Origin: Stigmatella erecta
GTDB lineage: Bacteria; Myxococcota; Myxococcia; Myxococcales; Myxococcaceae
Direction of reading: 5' to 3'
DNA: 64,000 nt
Assembly: GCF_900111745.1 (NCBI RefSeq)
Contig: NZ_FOIJ01000017.1
Span: 1-64,000 of the forward strand
The position numbers and the translations under genes were made by a program. The notes under the pieces were generated by a model. The model did not search any database, was not told where the DNA came from, and saw only the letters and a program-made list of their open reading frames with translations. Below, piece by piece: positions 18,552 through 28,504 of the stretch. Position 1 is the stretch's first letter. Each line of letters starts with the position of its first letter.

Positions 18552-20282
18552 GTGTTCAAGGCCGTTCCCGTCCACCTCCTGCTGCTCCTCGCCGCGTGCG
18601 CCACGCCCCAGCCCTCCGCCCCGGGCTCCGCGACGGCCGCCGCCGAGGCGCGCCCCGCTCTCGCCCCGGACGCCGCCACGGCCCTCCCGCCGCTGCCCCT
18701 GGAGGACCCCCTGGAGCAGGGCCTCGAGGCCCCCTCCTCCTTGCAGCGCCTCGACTTCCGGGGCGGCGAGCCGCAGGTGCCCATCCGGCTCATGGAGGGC
18801 CGCGCCGAGGTGACGTTCCTGCCCCGGGGCCGGATGCGGCTGCGCTTCGGCGGCCCCGCGAACAAGGTGCTGGAGGCCCCGGCGGGCACGCCGTGGAAGG
18901 TGCGGGTGACGCAGGGCCAGCCCGCGGTGCTCACGGCGCGGATTCAGCTGGGCGAGTTCCGCTTCGCGGACAAGGCCGGGCTGGCGGAGGCCCAGGAGAC
19001 CTGGCAGGCGCGGGGGCTGTTCGTGCGCGTCCACGTGCTGGGCGCGCTCTACGGCATCGCGGGCAAGGTCATCGACAACCGGCGCTACCTCCTCTTGGAG
19101 GAGGAGGCCCGCACGCCGCAGAAGGGCCTGGAGCGGCAGGCGGAGCTGCTGCGCCAGTTCGGCGTGCAGACGGCGCTCTTCGAGGAGGTGCACACCCCCT
19201 CGCGCGGCATCCTCGAGGTGCGCGACGGCTCCGGCACCGTGGTGGGGCTGGCGCAGGACTCCCTGCGGGCGGAGACGCGCGAGGGCGCGGGCTTCGACGT
19301 GCGGCGGGTGGAGCACTCCGTGGGCTACGACAACCATGGCTTCGAGGACCGGAGCTTCCGGGGCGCGCTGCACTTCACGGTGGACCGCTTCGGCACGCTG
19401 GCGGTGGTGAACGAGGTGCGGCTGGAGGATCTGCTCAAGGGGCTGGTGCCCGCGGAGATCTTCGCCCGCGCGCACATGGAGGCGCTCAAGGCCCAGGCCG
19501 TCACGGCGCGCGGCGAGGTGCTCGCCAAGGTGGGCACCAAGCACCTGGGAGACCCCTACCTGCTGTGCTCCGAGCAGCACTGCGCCGTGTACCGGGGACG
19601 CACGGGCGAGGCGGCCAGCACGAACGCCGCGGTGGACGCCACGCGGGGCGAGGCCCTCTTCGCCCAGGATGGGCGGCTGGTGGACTCCGTCTACAGCGCG
19701 GTGTGCGGCGGCCATACGGAGGACAACGACGTGGTGTGGGGCGGCCCGCCGGATTCGAACCTGCGGGGACGGCCGGACCTGCTGGAGCCGTCGGAGGCGG
19801 GGCCCACGCCGGCAGCGCTGGATGACTTCCTGGGGGACGCGGACATGCCGGCCGCGTGCCAGCGCTCCAGCTTCGCGCAGCCCAGCAAGTTCCGGTGGGA
19901 GCGGCGCTTCACGGCCGCCCAGGTGAACGCCCTCACGGAGAAGCTCGGCATCGGCCCGGTGCAGGCCATGAACCTCTCGGAGCGGGGCGTGTCCGGCCGC
20001 GCCCGCGTGCTGACGATTTCCGGGGAGCGCGGGGCCACCCAAGTCCGGGGCGAGCTGAACATCCGCAGGCTCTTCGGCATGCTCAACAGCAGCATGGCCC
20101 GGGTGGAGGCGGCCCGGGACGGCGACGGCCGGCCCCGGAGCTGGACCTTCCGGGGCGGCGGCTGGGGACACGGCGTCGGCATGTGTCAGACAGGCGCCAT
20201 TGGGCGGGCCGAGGCCGGACACAGTTACCGCGACATCCTGCGCCATTATTACAACGGGGCCGAAGTCACCCCCATCTATTAG
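18552..20282 (+). CDS. SpoIID/LytB-domain lipoprotein
   Basis: 576 residues from the GTG at 18552, which places a lipoprotein signal (MFKAVPVHLLLLLAAC) at the N-terminus; the GTG at 18513 adds 13 residues in front. The SpoIID domain is clear: LEDLLKGLVPAEIF near residue 295 (the Glu is the position of the SpoIID catalytic acid), an AVTARGEVL helix, and the C-terminal GWGHGVGMCQTGAIGRAEAG with ILRHYYNGAEV. In Bacillus, SpoIID is a lytic transglycosylase acting on peptidoglycan stripped of stem peptides; LytB enhances an amidase. Here the role is cell-wall cleavage or remodelling, inferred from the family. Confidence 0.85.
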   Translation: MFKAVPVHLLLLLAACATPQPSAPGSATAAAEARPALAPDAATALPPLPLEDPLEQGLEAPSSLQRLDFRGGEPQVPIRLMEGRAEVTFLPRGRMRLRFGGPANKVLEAPAGTPWKVRVTQGQPAVLTARIQLGEFRFADKAGLAEAQETWQARGLFVRVHVLGALYGIAGKVIDNRRYLLLEEEARTPQKGLERQAELLRQFGVQTALFEEVHTPSRGILEVRDGSGTVVGLAQDSLRAETREGAGFDVRRVEHSVGYDNHGFEDRSFRGALHFTVDRFGTLAVVNEVRLEDLLKGLVPAEIFARAHMEALKAQAVTARGEVLAKVGTKHLGDPYLLCSEQHCAVYRGRTGEAASTNAAVDATRGEALFAQDGRLVDSVYSAVCGGHTEDNDVVWGGPPDSNLRGRPDLLEPSEAGPTPAALDDFLGDADMPAACQRSSFAQPSKFRWERRFTAAQVNALTEKLGIGPVQAMNLSERGVSGRARVLTISGERGATQVRGELNIRRLFGMLNSSMARVEAARDGDGRPRSWTFRGGGWGHGVGMCQTGAIGRAEAGHSYRDILRHYYNGAEVTPIY

Positions 20283-20401
20283 TCCCCCTTGCTCTCCCGG
20301 AGAGGGCCCAGGCGAGACAGCGGCCCTGCTCTCCTGTTCTCCAAGTAACGGGCCGGGACTACACGGACGGCTCGAGGGTTATCATCCACCACGTGGCACC
20401 C

Positions 20402-21631
20402 ATGACCGAAGGCTCCCAGAGGCGGCGGCGCAGGCAGGAAGGGCCGGGACGGCTCCTGCTGGCGTTCGTGCTCGCCCTGCTGGCGCACGTGGCCTTCGTG
20501 GGTGTGATGCTCCTGCTCTCCCACCTCCAGGTGTCGCTGCCGGACGCCGGCAAGCGCCTCCAGAAGCCGCCCAGCGCCGTCTCGATGCAGCCGTTGAGCT
20601 CCGAGCAGTGGGCGAAGAACCGGGGCGAGTCCAAGCCGTCGAAGGCCCAGGCCGAGCGCCCCCGCGCCCAGGAGAAGAAGGAGGAAAAGAAGGAAGAGCA
20701 GAAGCCCAACGGCCAGGTGGTGGACGTGGCCCGGGGCAACGAGCAGAAAGCCCCGGACGCGAAGTACCTGGCCGAGCGCGACAACAAGGTGGACAAGGAG
20801 ACCCGGGCCCGGGAGCAGACGCCCCACTACCGGAACGCCACCCCCCAGCGCACCGCGCCCCAGTCGCGCGAGGGCACCGGGCAGACCGAGGAGCAGCCCC
20901 AGGTGGCGGGCAACAACGGGCTGGGCGCGGACGACGCGCCCATGAGCCAGGGCCAGAGCAAGCCCTCCTTCGAGCTGCCCAACTCGCGGCGCAAGCAGGA
21001 GATCGCCCTGAAGACGGACCCCGAGCAAGGCCCGGGGATGGCGGTGCCCAACCGCTCCGAGAGCGACGACGTGGTGGGCAACTCCAAGCGCCTGCGCGTG
21101 CAGCCGGGCACGGGGGCCAGCGACATCGAAGGCTCCTCCGGACGGGCGGGGCTGCCGGGCGTGGCCAGCCTGATGCCGTCCCAGGCGGTGATGGACAAGC
21201 TCATCGGCGCCGCGCCGAACGATCACCTCCGGGACGTGGAGGAAGGCGACGGCACGTACCTCAACACCCGCGAGTGGAAGTACGCGAGCTTCTTCAACCG
21301 CGTGAAACAGAACGTGGGCATGCACTGGAATCCGGGCAGCCAGTTGCAGCGAAGAGACCCCACGGGCGCCATCTACAGCGGCAAGGACCGCTACACGCTC
21401 CTCAACATCACCCTGGACCAGAAGGGCATGGTGCGCGACATCCAGATCGAAAAGTCCAGCGGGCTGGACTTCCTGGATCTGGAGGCCATCTCGTCCTTCC
21501 AGCGCGCCCAGCCCTTCCCCAACCCGCCCGCGGGACTGCTCGACTCGGACGCCCAGGTGAACTTCTCCTTCGGCTTCTTCATGGAAATGGGGGGCGGCCC
21601 GGGAATGCGCCTCTTCCGCCGTTCTCACTGA
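20402..21631 (+). CDS. TonB/TolA-like protein with C-terminal TonB-type domain
   Basis: 409 residues from the ATG at 20402. Residues 1-16 are basic, 17-41 form one membrane anchor, and 60-230 is a long charged Pro/Gln/Lys/Glu-rich span suited to crossing the periplasm. The last 100 residues, starting WKYASFFNRVKQNVGMHW, are a TonB C-terminal fold (LDQKGMVRDIQIEKSSGLDFLDLEAISSF). TonB links inner-membrane proton force to outer-membrane receptors. No exbB, exbD or receptor gene is nearby, so the partner is unknown. It starts 119 nt after the SpoIID-type gene. Confidence 0.75.
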   Translation: MTEGSQRRRRRQEGPGRLLLAFVLALLAHVAFVGVMLLLSHLQVSLPDAGKRLQKPPSAVSMQPLSSEQWAKNRGESKPSKAQAERPRAQEKKEEKKEEQKPNGQVVDVARGNEQKAPDAKYLAERDNKVDKETRAREQTPHYRNATPQRTAPQSREGTGQTEEQPQVAGNNGLGADDAPMSQGQSKPSFELPNSRRKQEIALKTDPEQGPGMAVPNRSESDDVVGNSKRLRVQPGTGASDIEGSSGRAGLPGVASLMPSQAVMDKLIGAAPNDHLRDVEEGDGTYLNTREWKYASFFNRVKQNVGMHWNPGSQLQRRDPTGAIYSGKDRYTLLNITLDQKGMVRDIQIEKSSGLDFLDLEAISSFQRAQPFPNPPAGLLDSDAQVNFSFGFFMEMGGGPGMRLFRRSH

Positions 21632-21633
21632 AC

Positions 21634-21649
21634 TGGCACCTTCGTGGCA
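21634..21649 (+). promoter_or_regulatory. Possible sigma-54-type promoter
   Basis: TGGCACC-TTCG-TGGCA fits the sigma-54 -24/-12 pattern (TGGCACG-N4-TTGCA) with GG and GC at the required 12-nt offset and one mismatch in each element. It lies about 38 nt before the GTG start of the cation exporter. Sequence match only. Confidence 0.25.
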
Positions 21650-21686
21650 CTCGCGGGGAACGCCCGGGGGAACTAGGTTCCCGGGC

Positions 21687-22604
21687 GTGGACGCCTCCCT
21701 CCCGAATCGTGACGTTGCCTATATGGAGCGGAACCGGAAGGTCCGCCGGGTGCTCGCGGCCATGCTCGCGGCCAACTGGGCCGTGGCCGTGGCCAAGCTG
21801 GCCTTCGGCCTGCTCAACCGCTCCGCCTCGGTGACGGCGGACGGCATCCACTCGTTCATCGACGGCAGCTCCAACATCCTGGGGCTGGTGGCCATGACGG
21901 CGGCGGCCCGGCCCGCGGACGAGGACCACCCCTACGGCCACGGCAAGTTCGAGGCCATCGCCTCGCTGGGCATCGGGGCGATGATCAGCATCGCCATGGT
22001 GGAGCTGGGCCGGATGGCGCTGGACACGCTCATCCACGGCCGGCACCCCGAGGTGACGCCCACGATGGCGGTGGTCATGCTGCTCACCCTGGGGGTCAAC
22101 CTCGTCGTCACCCGCGTGGAGCGCCACTACGGGCACCAGCTCAAGAGCACGTTGCTGCTGGCGGATGCCAACCACACGCTCTCGGACGTGTACGTCACGC
22201 TGGCGGTGCTGCTGTCGCTGGCGCTCGTGTGGCTGGGCTACCCCAGCGCGGACGGGGTGATTGCCCTGGCCGTCATGGTGTTCGTGGCGCGGGTGGCCTA
22301 TGACATCATCCGGCAGGCGGTGGGCATTCTGTCGGACACGGCGCGGCTGGACGTGACGCAGGTCTGCGAGCTGACCCTGAGCGTGCCCGGGGTGCGCTCC
22401 TGCCGCGACGTGCGCAGCCGGGGCATGGAGGACAGCGTCTACGTGGACCTGAAGATCGAGGTGGACCCTCAGCTCTCCACGGCCCAGGCGCACGAGGTGG
22501 CCGACCGGGTGGAGGAGAAGCTGCACGCCGCCTACTCCCAGGTGGTGGATGTGGTCATCCACGTGGAGCCCGCCCCCGCCCGGCTCTCGAAGGCCTCGAG
22601 CTGA
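21687..22604 (+). CDS. Cation diffusion facilitator (CDF) family transporter
   Basis: 305 residues from a GTG at 21687; an ATG at 21723 is the alternative. Six membrane spans; the metal site residues are in span 2 (SVTADGIHSFIDG) and span 5 (ADANHTLSDVY), with the conserved DEDHPYGHGKFE loop after span 2. The C-terminal 85 residues form the cytosolic ferredoxin-like dimerisation domain (VPGVRSCRDVRSRGMEDSVYVDL). CDF proteins export Zn, Fe, Mn, Co or similar ions in exchange for protons; the metal is not clear. Confidence 0.9.
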   Translation: MDASLPNRDVAYMERNRKVRRVLAAMLAANWAVAVAKLAFGLLNRSASVTADGIHSFIDGSSNILGLVAMTAAARPADEDHPYGHGKFEAIASLGIGAMISIAMVELGRMALDTLIHGRHPEVTPTMAVVMLLTLGVNLVVTRVERHYGHQLKSTLLLADANHTLSDVYVTLAVLLSLALVWLGYPSADGVIALAVMVFVARVAYDIIRQAVGILSDTARLDVTQVCELTLSVPGVRSCRDVRSRGMEDSVYVDLKIEVDPQLSTAQAHEVADRVEEKLHAAYSQVVDVVIHVEPAPARLSKASS

Positions 22605-22610
22605 GCGCGA

Positions 22611-22632
22611 GGCCCGCGAGCGCGCGGGGGCC
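22611..22632. terminator. GC-rich hairpin between convergent genes
   Basis: GGCCCGCG, AGCG loop, CGCGGGGGCC: a stem with two bulged G between the CDF exporter stop and the gcvP stop. No T-run follows, so termination is only suggested. Confidence 0.35.
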
Positions 22633-22638
22633 GGAAGC

Positions 22639-25533
22639 CTAAGCGGCCTTGGGAGGCACCGGCGTGAGGTAGTCCTCCATCGGCGGGCAGGAGCAGACGA
22701 GCTTGCGGTCGCCGAGCACGTTGTTGAGCCGTCCCACGGAGGGCCAGAACTTGCTCTCGTGGACCCACCGGGCGGGGAATGCGGCCTTCTCGCGCGAGTA
22801 GGGGCGGTTCCACTCGGGCGCCGTCAGCACGCGCGCCGTGTGGGGGGCGTTCTTCAGGACGTTGTTGTCCCGGGGCGCCTTGCCCTCTTCGATTTCGCGG
22901 ATCTCCTCGCGGATGGAGATCATCGCCTCGCAGAAGCGGTCCAGCTCCGCCTGGGACTCGCTCTCCGTGGGCTCGATCATCAGCGTGCCCGCCACGGGGA
23001 AGGACACCGTGGGCGCGTGGAAGCCGTAGTCCATGAGCCGCTTGGCCACGTCCTCTACCTCGACGCCCGCGGTCTTCTTCAGCGGCCGCAGGTCCACGAT
23101 GCACTCGTGCGCCACGCCGCCCGTCTTGCCGCGGTAGAGCACCGGGTAGTGCGCATCCAGCCGCTTCGCCACGTAGTTGGCGTTGAGGATGGCCATCTTC
23201 GTGGCCCGCGTGAGCCCCTCCCCGCCCATCATCGACATGTACATCCACGAGATGAGCAGGATGCTGGCGCTGCCCCACGGCGCCGCCGAGATGGCGCCGA
23301 TGGCCTCCCCGCCGCCCGTGGTGATGACCGGATGGCCGGGCAGGAACTTGGTCAGGTGCGGCGCCACGCAGATGGGGCCCATGCCCGGGCCGCCACCGCC
23401 GTGCGGGATGCAGAACGTCTTGTGCAAGTTGATGTGGCAGACATCCGCGCCGAGCTGCCCCGGCTTCATCAACCCCACCTGGGCGTTCAGGTTCGCCCCG
23501 TCCATGTAGACCTGGCCGCCGCGCTCGTGGATGAGGGCGCAGATCTCCTTGATGCCCTCCTCGAACACGCCGTGGGTGGACGGGTACGTCACCATCAGCG
23601 CCGCGAGCCGGTCCTTGTACTCCTCCGCCCGGGCGCGCAGGTCCGCGATGTCGATGTTGCCCTGGTCATCGCACTTGGTGACGACCACGTGGTAGCCGGC
23701 CATGACCGCCGAGGCCGGGTTGGTGCCGTGCGCGGAGGACGGGATGAGGCACACGTCCCGGTGCCCCTGCCCCCGGTTCTGGTGGTACGCGCGGATGACG
23801 AGCAGGCCCGCGTACTCGCCCTGGCTGCCCGCGTTGGGCTGCAGCGAGCAGCCCGCGAACCCTGTCACCTCCGACAGCATGCGCTCCAGCTGCTCGAAGA
23901 TGACCTTGTAGCCCGCCGCCTGCGAGGTGGGCGCGAAGGGGTGCAGCCCGCCGAAGCGCGGCCACGTGACGGGGATCATCTCCGCCGTGGCGTTGAGCTT
24001 CATGGTGCAGGAGCCCAGCGGAATCATCGAGTGCGTGAGCGACAGGTCTCTCGACTCCAGCCGGCGGATGTACCGCAGCATCTCCGTCTCGGAGTGGTAG
24101 CTGTTGAAGACCTGGTGCGTGAGGTACGCGCTCTTGCGCTGGAGCCCCGCCTGCACCGGGCTCACGAGCCCCTCGCCCAGCGCCTCCAGGCGCGAGCCCT
24201 GCGGCTGCCACGCGCCGAACACCGAGAGGATGGCCTCCACGTCGGAGGGGCGCGTCGTCTCGTCCAGGGACAGGCCGATGGAGCGCTCGTCGATGCGGCG
24301 GAAGTTCAGCCCCTTCGACTCGGCGCCGGAGAGCACCGAGCGCACCTGCTGCGGCGTCAGCTCCACGCGCAGGGTGTCGAAGAACTCGGCGTGCTTCGGC
24401 TTGTGGCCGAGCTTCTCCAGCCCCCGCGCCAGGAGCGTGGTCAGCCCGTGCACCCGCTCCGCGATGGCCTTGAGCCCCTTGGGCCCGTGGTAGACGGCGT
24501 ACATGCCGGCGATGACGGCCAGCAGCACCTGCGCGGTGCAGATGTTGCTCGTGGCCTTCTCGCGGCGGATGTGCTGCTCGCGCGTCTGGAGCGCCATGCG
24601 CAAGGCGCGTCGGCCCTGGGCATCCTCGGACACGCCGATGAGGCGGCCGGGCATCAGGCGCGTGTAGGCGCTCTTCGTGGCGAAGAAGGCCGCGTGCGGG
24701 CCGCCATACCCCATGGGGACGCCGAAGCGCTGGGCGCTGCCCACCGCCACGTCCGCGCCCAGCTCTCCGGGCGGGGTGAGCAGCGTGAGGGCCAGCAGGT
24801 CCGTGGCCATGATGAGCAGGCCGCCGAAGGCGTGAACCTCGGAGGCGAAGGCCCGGTAGTCGTGCACCACGCCATCGGTGGCCGGGTACTGCACGAGCGC
24901 GCCGAAGAACTTCTTCGAGGCCAGGTCCACGGTCCGGTGGTCGCCCACCACCACTTCCACGCCCAGGGGCTCGGCGCGCGTGCGCACCACATCGAGCGTC
25001 TGCGGGTGGCACGAGTCGGAGACGAAGAAGGCGCCGCCCTTCTCGCCCTTGACGTTGAGGGCCAGGGTCATGGCCTCGGCGGCCGCGGTGCCCTCGTCGA
25101 GCATGGAGGCGTTGGCCACCTCCATCCCCGTCAGGTCCATCACCATCGTCTGGTAGTTGAGCAGCGCCTCCAGCCGGCCCTGGGCGATCTCCGCCTGGTA
25201 GGGGGTGTACTGGGTGTACCAGCCCGGGTTCTGGAAGATGTTGCGCAGGATGACGTTCGGGGTGTGCGTGTCGAAGTAGCCCAGCCCGATGAAGGACTTG
25301 AAGAGCTGGTTCTTCGCCGCGATGCCCTCCAGCACCGCCAGCAGCTCGTGCTCATCCTGGGCGGCGCCCAGCCGCAGGGGCTCCGCGGAGCGGATGGCCG
25401 AGGGCACCACCTGGCCGATGAACGCGTCGAGGGAGCTGGCGCCGAGCGCCTCCAGCATCGACTTCAACTCGTGCTCATCCGGGCCGATGTGGCGTCCGGC
25501 GAAGGACTCCTGATACTTCCAGTTAAGGGACAT
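22639..25533 (-). CDS. gcvP: Glycine dehydrogenase (decarboxylating), P-protein
   Basis: 964 residues, the full-length fused form with both halves in one chain. It starts [18 protein letters not shown]. The PLP lysine is K705 in [19 protein letters not shown], with the Gly-rich loop following. P-protein decarboxylates glycine and moves the aminomethyl group to the lipoyl arm of GcvH. It is the last gene of gcvT-gcvH-gcvP on this strand, 76 nt after gcvH. No glycine riboswitch-like element is visible ahead of the operon. Confidence 0.97.
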   Translation of the reverse strand: MSLNWKYQESFAGRHIGPDEHELKSMLEALGASSLDAFIGQVVPSAIRSAEPLRLGAAQDEHELLAVLEGIAAKNQLFKSFIGLGYFDTHTPNVILRNIFQNPGWYTQYTPYQAEIAQGRLEALLNYQTMVMDLTGMEVANASMLDEGTAAAEAMTLALNVKGEKGGAFFVSDSCHPQTLDVVRTRAEPLGVEVVVGDHRTVDLASKKFFGALVQYPATDGVVHDYRAFASEVHAFGGLLIMATDLLALTLLTPPGELGADVAVGSAQRFGVPMGYGGPHAAFFATKSAYTRLMPGRLIGVSEDAQGRRALRMALQTREQHIRREKATSNICTAQVLLAVIAGMYAVYHGPKGLKAIAERVHGLTTLLARGLEKLGHKPKHAEFFDTLRVELTPQQVRSVLSGAESKGLNFRRIDERSIGLSLDETTRPSDVEAILSVFGAWQPQGSRLEALGEGLVSPVQAGLQRKSAYLTHQVFNSYHSETEMLRYIRRLESRDLSLTHSMIPLGSCTMKLNATAEMIPVTWPRFGGLHPFAPTSQAAGYKVIFEQLERMLSEVTGFAGCSLQPNAGSQGEYAGLLVIRAYHQNRGQGHRDVCLIPSSAHGTNPASAVMAGYHVVVTKCDDQGNIDIADLRARAEEYKDRLAALMVTYPSTHGVFEEGIKEICALIHERGGQVYMDGANLNAQVGLMKPGQLGADVCHINLHKTFCIPHGGGGPGMGPICVAPHLTKFLPGHPVITTGGGEAIGAISAAPWGSASILLISWMYMSMMGGEGLTRATKMAILNANYVAKRLDAHYPVLYRGKTGGVAHECIVDLRPLKKTAGVEVEDVAKRLMDYGFHAPTVSFPVAGTLMIEPTESESQAELDRFCEAMISIREEIREIEEGKAPRDNNVLKNAPHTARVLTAPEWNRPYSREKAAFPARWVHESKFWPSVGRLNNVLGDRKLVCSCPPMEDYLTPVPPKAA

Positions 25534-25609
25534 GATGGTCGAGCGCTCGCGTACGAGAAAAAGAGGCTGATCAACAACCCGCGCGGCCAGTCTCAGCCGC
25601 GCAAGGGGC

Positions 25610-25999
25610 CTAGGCCTTCTTGAGCAGGTCCGAGTACGCCTCGGGGCTCAAGAGCCCGTCCAGCTGCTTGGCGTCCGACGGCTCGATTTCGAGGATCCAC
25701 CCGGCCCCGTACGGGTCGGAGTTCACGGTGGAGGGGTTGTCGGTGAGGGAGTCATTGACCTTGGCCACCTTGCCGCTGAGCGGAGAGAACAGCTCGGAGA
25801 CGGCCTTGGTGGACTCGATGACGCCAAACTGCTTGCCGGCCGTGAGGGTGGCGCCCACTTTGGGCAGCTCCACATAGACCACCTCCCCCAGCGCTTCCTG
25901 GGCGTGGTGGGTGACGCCCACCACGATGACGGTGCCCTGAGGGCGGGCCCACTCGTGGTCCTGGGTGTACTTCAGGCCAGCGGGGACGGTTTCAGACAT
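25610..25999 (-). CDS. gcvH: Glycine cleavage system H protein
   Basis: 129 residues from the ATG at 25999. The lipoylation motif is [16 protein letters not shown], with the modified Lys in ESTKAV. The typical N-terminus ([10 protein letters not shown]) and C-terminus (GWILEIEP) are both present. GcvH carries the aminomethyl group between P and T proteins. It begins 23 nt after the gcvT stop. Confidence 0.97.
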   Translation of the reverse strand: MSETVPAGLKYTQDHEWARPQGTVIVVGVTHHAQEALGEVVYVELPKVGATLTAGKQFGVIESTKAVSELFSPLSGKVAKVNDSLTDNPSTVNSDPYGAGWILEIEPSDAKQLDGLLSPEAYSDLLKKA

Positions 26000-26022
26000 G
26001 TGTGTGCTCCTCGAGAAGGGGC

Positions 26023-27114
26023 TTAAGGCTTCTTCCAGAAAGGCGTCTTGACCACGCGGGCCGCCACGGCACGGCCCCGGATTTCCACATCGAAGGTGGA
26101 GCCCTCGGCGGCCAGCGCCGTGGGCACGTAACCCATGCCGATGGGCTTCTTGACCGAGGGGCCCATGGTGCCGCTGGTGACCTCGCCCACCCGCTGGCCC
26201 TCGTGGAGGATGGGGTAGCCGTGGCGGGGAATGCCGCTGCCGGTCAGCTCGAAGCCCACCAGCTTGCGCTTCACCCCCTCGGCCTTCTGCTTCTCCAGGG
26301 CCTGCTTGCCCGTGAAGCCTCCGGCCTTGTCGAGCTTGACGATCCACCCCAGGCCCGCCTCCAGGGCCGTGTGCGCATCATCGATGTCGTTGCCGTAGAG
26401 GGCGTACTTCATCTCCGTGCGCAGGCTGTCGCGGGCGCCCAGGCCACACGGCTTCACCCCGTCGGACTGGCCGGCCTCCAGGAGCGCGTTCCAGAGCGCC
26501 TCGGCGCGGTCCGGCGCGCAGTACAGCTCGAAGCCGTCCTCGCCGGTGTACCCGGTCCGGGAGATGATGCAGGGAACTCCGGCCACCTGGCCCTCGGTGA
26601 AGCGGTAGGTGTCCACCCGGGCCTTGGAGACCTCCGTCTTCGTCAGGCGCTGCACCAGGCCCTCGGCCTTGGGGCCCTGCACGGCGATCTGCGCGAAGTC
26701 GTCGCTGCGGTCCACGGGCTTCACGCCCTGGGCGTGCTCGCTCATCCAGGCGAAGTCCTTGGCGCGGTTGCTGGAGTTGACGCAGATGAAGATGCGCTCG
26801 GGGGAGAACCGGTAGGCGACCACGTCGTCCACGAACGTGCCCTCCGGGGTCAGCAGGCCCGCGTAGACGGCCTGCCCGTCCTGGCAGCGGGCCAAGTCGT
26901 TGGAGATGAGCCGGTTGGCGGTCTCCAGGGCCCCCGGGCCGGTGAATTCAATCTCCCCCATGTGCGAGACATCGAAGAGCCCGGCGGCCTGGCGGACGGC
27001 CTCGTGCTCGGCGATGACGGAGGAGTACTGAACGGGCATGTCCCAGCCCACGAAATCGACCATCCGAGCGCCCAGCTTACGGTGGGCCTCGTTGAGGGGC
27101 GTGCGCAAGGCCAT
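26023..27114 (-). CDS. gcvT: Aminomethyltransferase, glycine cleavage T-protein
   Basis: 363 residues, the usual length. It starts MALRTPLNEAHRKLGARMVD; the folate-binding region has GWDMPVQYSSVIAEHEAVR and DVSHMGEIEF, and the middle has ISRTGYTGEDGFE; all are diagnostic of GcvT. It releases ammonia and passes the methylene group to tetrahydrofolate. First gene of the gcvTHP operon, divergent from metF with 95 nt between the two starts. Confidence 0.97.
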   Translation of the reverse strand: MALRTPLNEAHRKLGARMVDFVGWDMPVQYSSVIAEHEAVRQAAGLFDVSHMGEIEFTGPGALETANRLISNDLARCQDGQAVYAGLLTPEGTFVDDVVAYRFSPERIFICVNSSNRAKDFAWMSEHAQGVKPVDRSDDFAQIAVQGPKAEGLVQRLTKTEVSKARVDTYRFTEGQVAGVPCIISRTGYTGEDGFELYCAPDRAEALWNALLEAGQSDGVKPCGLGARDSLRTEMKYALYGNDIDDAHTALEAGLGWIVKLDKAGGFTGKQALEKQKAEGVKRKLVGFELTGSGIPRHGYPILHEGQRVGEVTSGTMGPSVKKPIGMGYVPTALAAEGSTFDVEIRGRAVAARVVKTPFWKKP

Positions 27115-27209
27115 CGTCTTCTCCTCTGGAGGGGGTAAAAAGCGGGCGGACTATAGCCGCGCACCTCTTCCAATCAAGGCCGCCGGGGACGGTTTACACT
27201 GGGCCCGTT

Positions 27210-28082
27210 ATGAAGATCCGCAATCGTTTGAATCCATCCAACCCCTGCTTCTCGTTCGAATTCTTTCCACCGAAGACCGATGAGGGGACCGAGAACCTCC
27301 TGAAGACGGTGGAGGAGCTGGCGCCGCTGGAGCCCGGCTTCGTCTCGGTCACGTATGGGGCGGGCGGCAGCACGCGCGACAAGACCCTGGGGCTGGTGAC
27401 GCGCATCAAACAGACCACCGGCATCGAGGCGATGGCGCACCTGACGTGCGTGGGCCACACCCGCGACGAGCTGAGGGAGGTGCTCCAGCAGCTGGAGACC
27501 GCCAAGCTGGACAACGTGCTGGTGCTGCGAGGTGACCCGCCCCGGGGCCAGACGGCGTTCGAGCCCACGCCGGGCGGCTTCCGCTACGCCTCGGAGCTGG
27601 TGGAGTTCATCCGGGAGGAGGACTTCAACTTCTGCGTCGGCGGGGCGTGCTACCCGGAGGGCCACGTGGAGACGGAGTCCCGCGACGATGACCTCCAGCA
27701 CCTGAAGGCCAAGGTGGACGCGGGGCTGGACTTCATCATCACCCAGCTGTTCTTCGACAACGCCTTCTACTTCGACTTCGTGGAGCGCGCCCGGCGCGCG
27801 GGCATCAACGTCCCCATCGTCCCGGGCATCATGCCCATCACCAACGTCGAGCAGGTGCAGCGCTTCACCCGCATGTGCGGCGCCACGGTGCCCATGCGGC
27901 TGGGGCTGCAGCTCGACCGCGTGAAGGATCAACCCGACGCGGTGGTGCAGCTCGGGGTGGCGCATGCCACCGTGCAGTGCATGGAGCTGCTCTCGCGGGG
28001 GGTTCCCGGCATTCACTTCTACACGCTCAACAAATCCCCCGCGACCCGCATGATTCTGGGCGCCCTGAGGAGCCGTTCATGA
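27210..28082 (+). CDS. metF: Methylenetetrahydrofolate reductase
   Basis: 290 residues. N-terminal CFSFEFFPPKTDEGTENL is the MetF signature; FVSVTYGAGGS and the LVLRGDPP motif for FAD and folate binding follow; PGIMPI is near residue 210. MetF reduces 5,10-methylene-THF, the product of the divergent glycine cleavage operon, to 5-methyl-THF for methionine synthesis. Its stop overlaps the next start (ATGA), so the two are translationally coupled. Confidence 0.97.
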   Translation: MKIRNRLNPSNPCFSFEFFPPKTDEGTENLLKTVEELAPLEPGFVSVTYGAGGSTRDKTLGLVTRIKQTTGIEAMAHLTCVGHTRDELREVLQQLETAKLDNVLVLRGDPPRGQTAFEPTPGGFRYASELVEFIREEDFNFCVGGACYPEGHVETESRDDDLQHLKAKVDAGLDFIITQLFFDNAFYFDFVERARRAGINVPIVPGIMPITNVEQVQRFTRMCGATVPMRLGLQLDRVKDQPDAVVQLGVAHATVQCMELLSRGVPGIHFYTLNKSPATRMILGALRSRS

Positions 28083-28504
28083 GTGGCCCTGGACCGCAGG
28101 TGGCCCCCGATGATCCCCGCATGAAGGTCCTGCGGTGGATCCGCCCCCCCGCCTTCTTCCTGCTGTGCGTGGGGGTCATCGCCATCCTCTTCAACATCGT
28201 GGGCTTCGTGCTGGCGGCCTTCCGGATTCCCCCGCCCATCACGCCCCCGCCCGGCCAGCCCCCCATGGTGCTGGAGCTGTCGATGGGGATGATTCTCACC
28301 CTCGTGGCGGGGAGCCTCTGCGGCGTGCTGTGCATCTGGGGCGCGCTGAGCGCCATGCGGCTCAAGGGCTACGGGCTGGCCACGGTGGGCGCCATCGCGG
28401 CGTCCTTCTGCCTGTCCCCCACCGTCTGCATCGGCATCCCCGTCACCTGCTGGCTGCTCTTCACCCTCAGCCGCCCCGAGGTCAGGAAGGCCTTCGCGCC
28501 CTGA
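28079..28504 (+). CDS. Small membrane protein coupled to metF
   Basis: 141 residues; family not recognised. It has three or four hydrophobic spans (FFLLCVGVIAILFNIVGFVL at about 23-42, a second at 65-90, then 95-130). The start ATG overlaps the metF stop by 4 nt. The end overlaps the end of the convergent ADP-ribosylglycohydrolase gene by 23 nt. Such DUF-type four-helix membrane proteins are common in myxobacteria; no function can be read. Confidence 0.72.
   Translation: MSGPGPQVAPDDPRMKVLRWIRPPAFFLLCVGVIAILFNIVGFVLAAFRIPPPITPPPGQPPMVLELSMGMILTLVAGSLCGVLCIWGALSAMRLKGYGLATVGAIAASFCLSPTVCIGIPVTCWLLFTLSRPEVRKAFAP

Noticed and set aside
22549-25623. 1024-codon open frame on the plus strand
   Set aside because: Antisense to gcvP, whose motifs and length are unambiguous.
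27115-27209. Glycine riboswitch ahead of gcvT
   Set aside because: Only 95 nt separate gcvT and metF and no tandem aptamer-like structure is seen.
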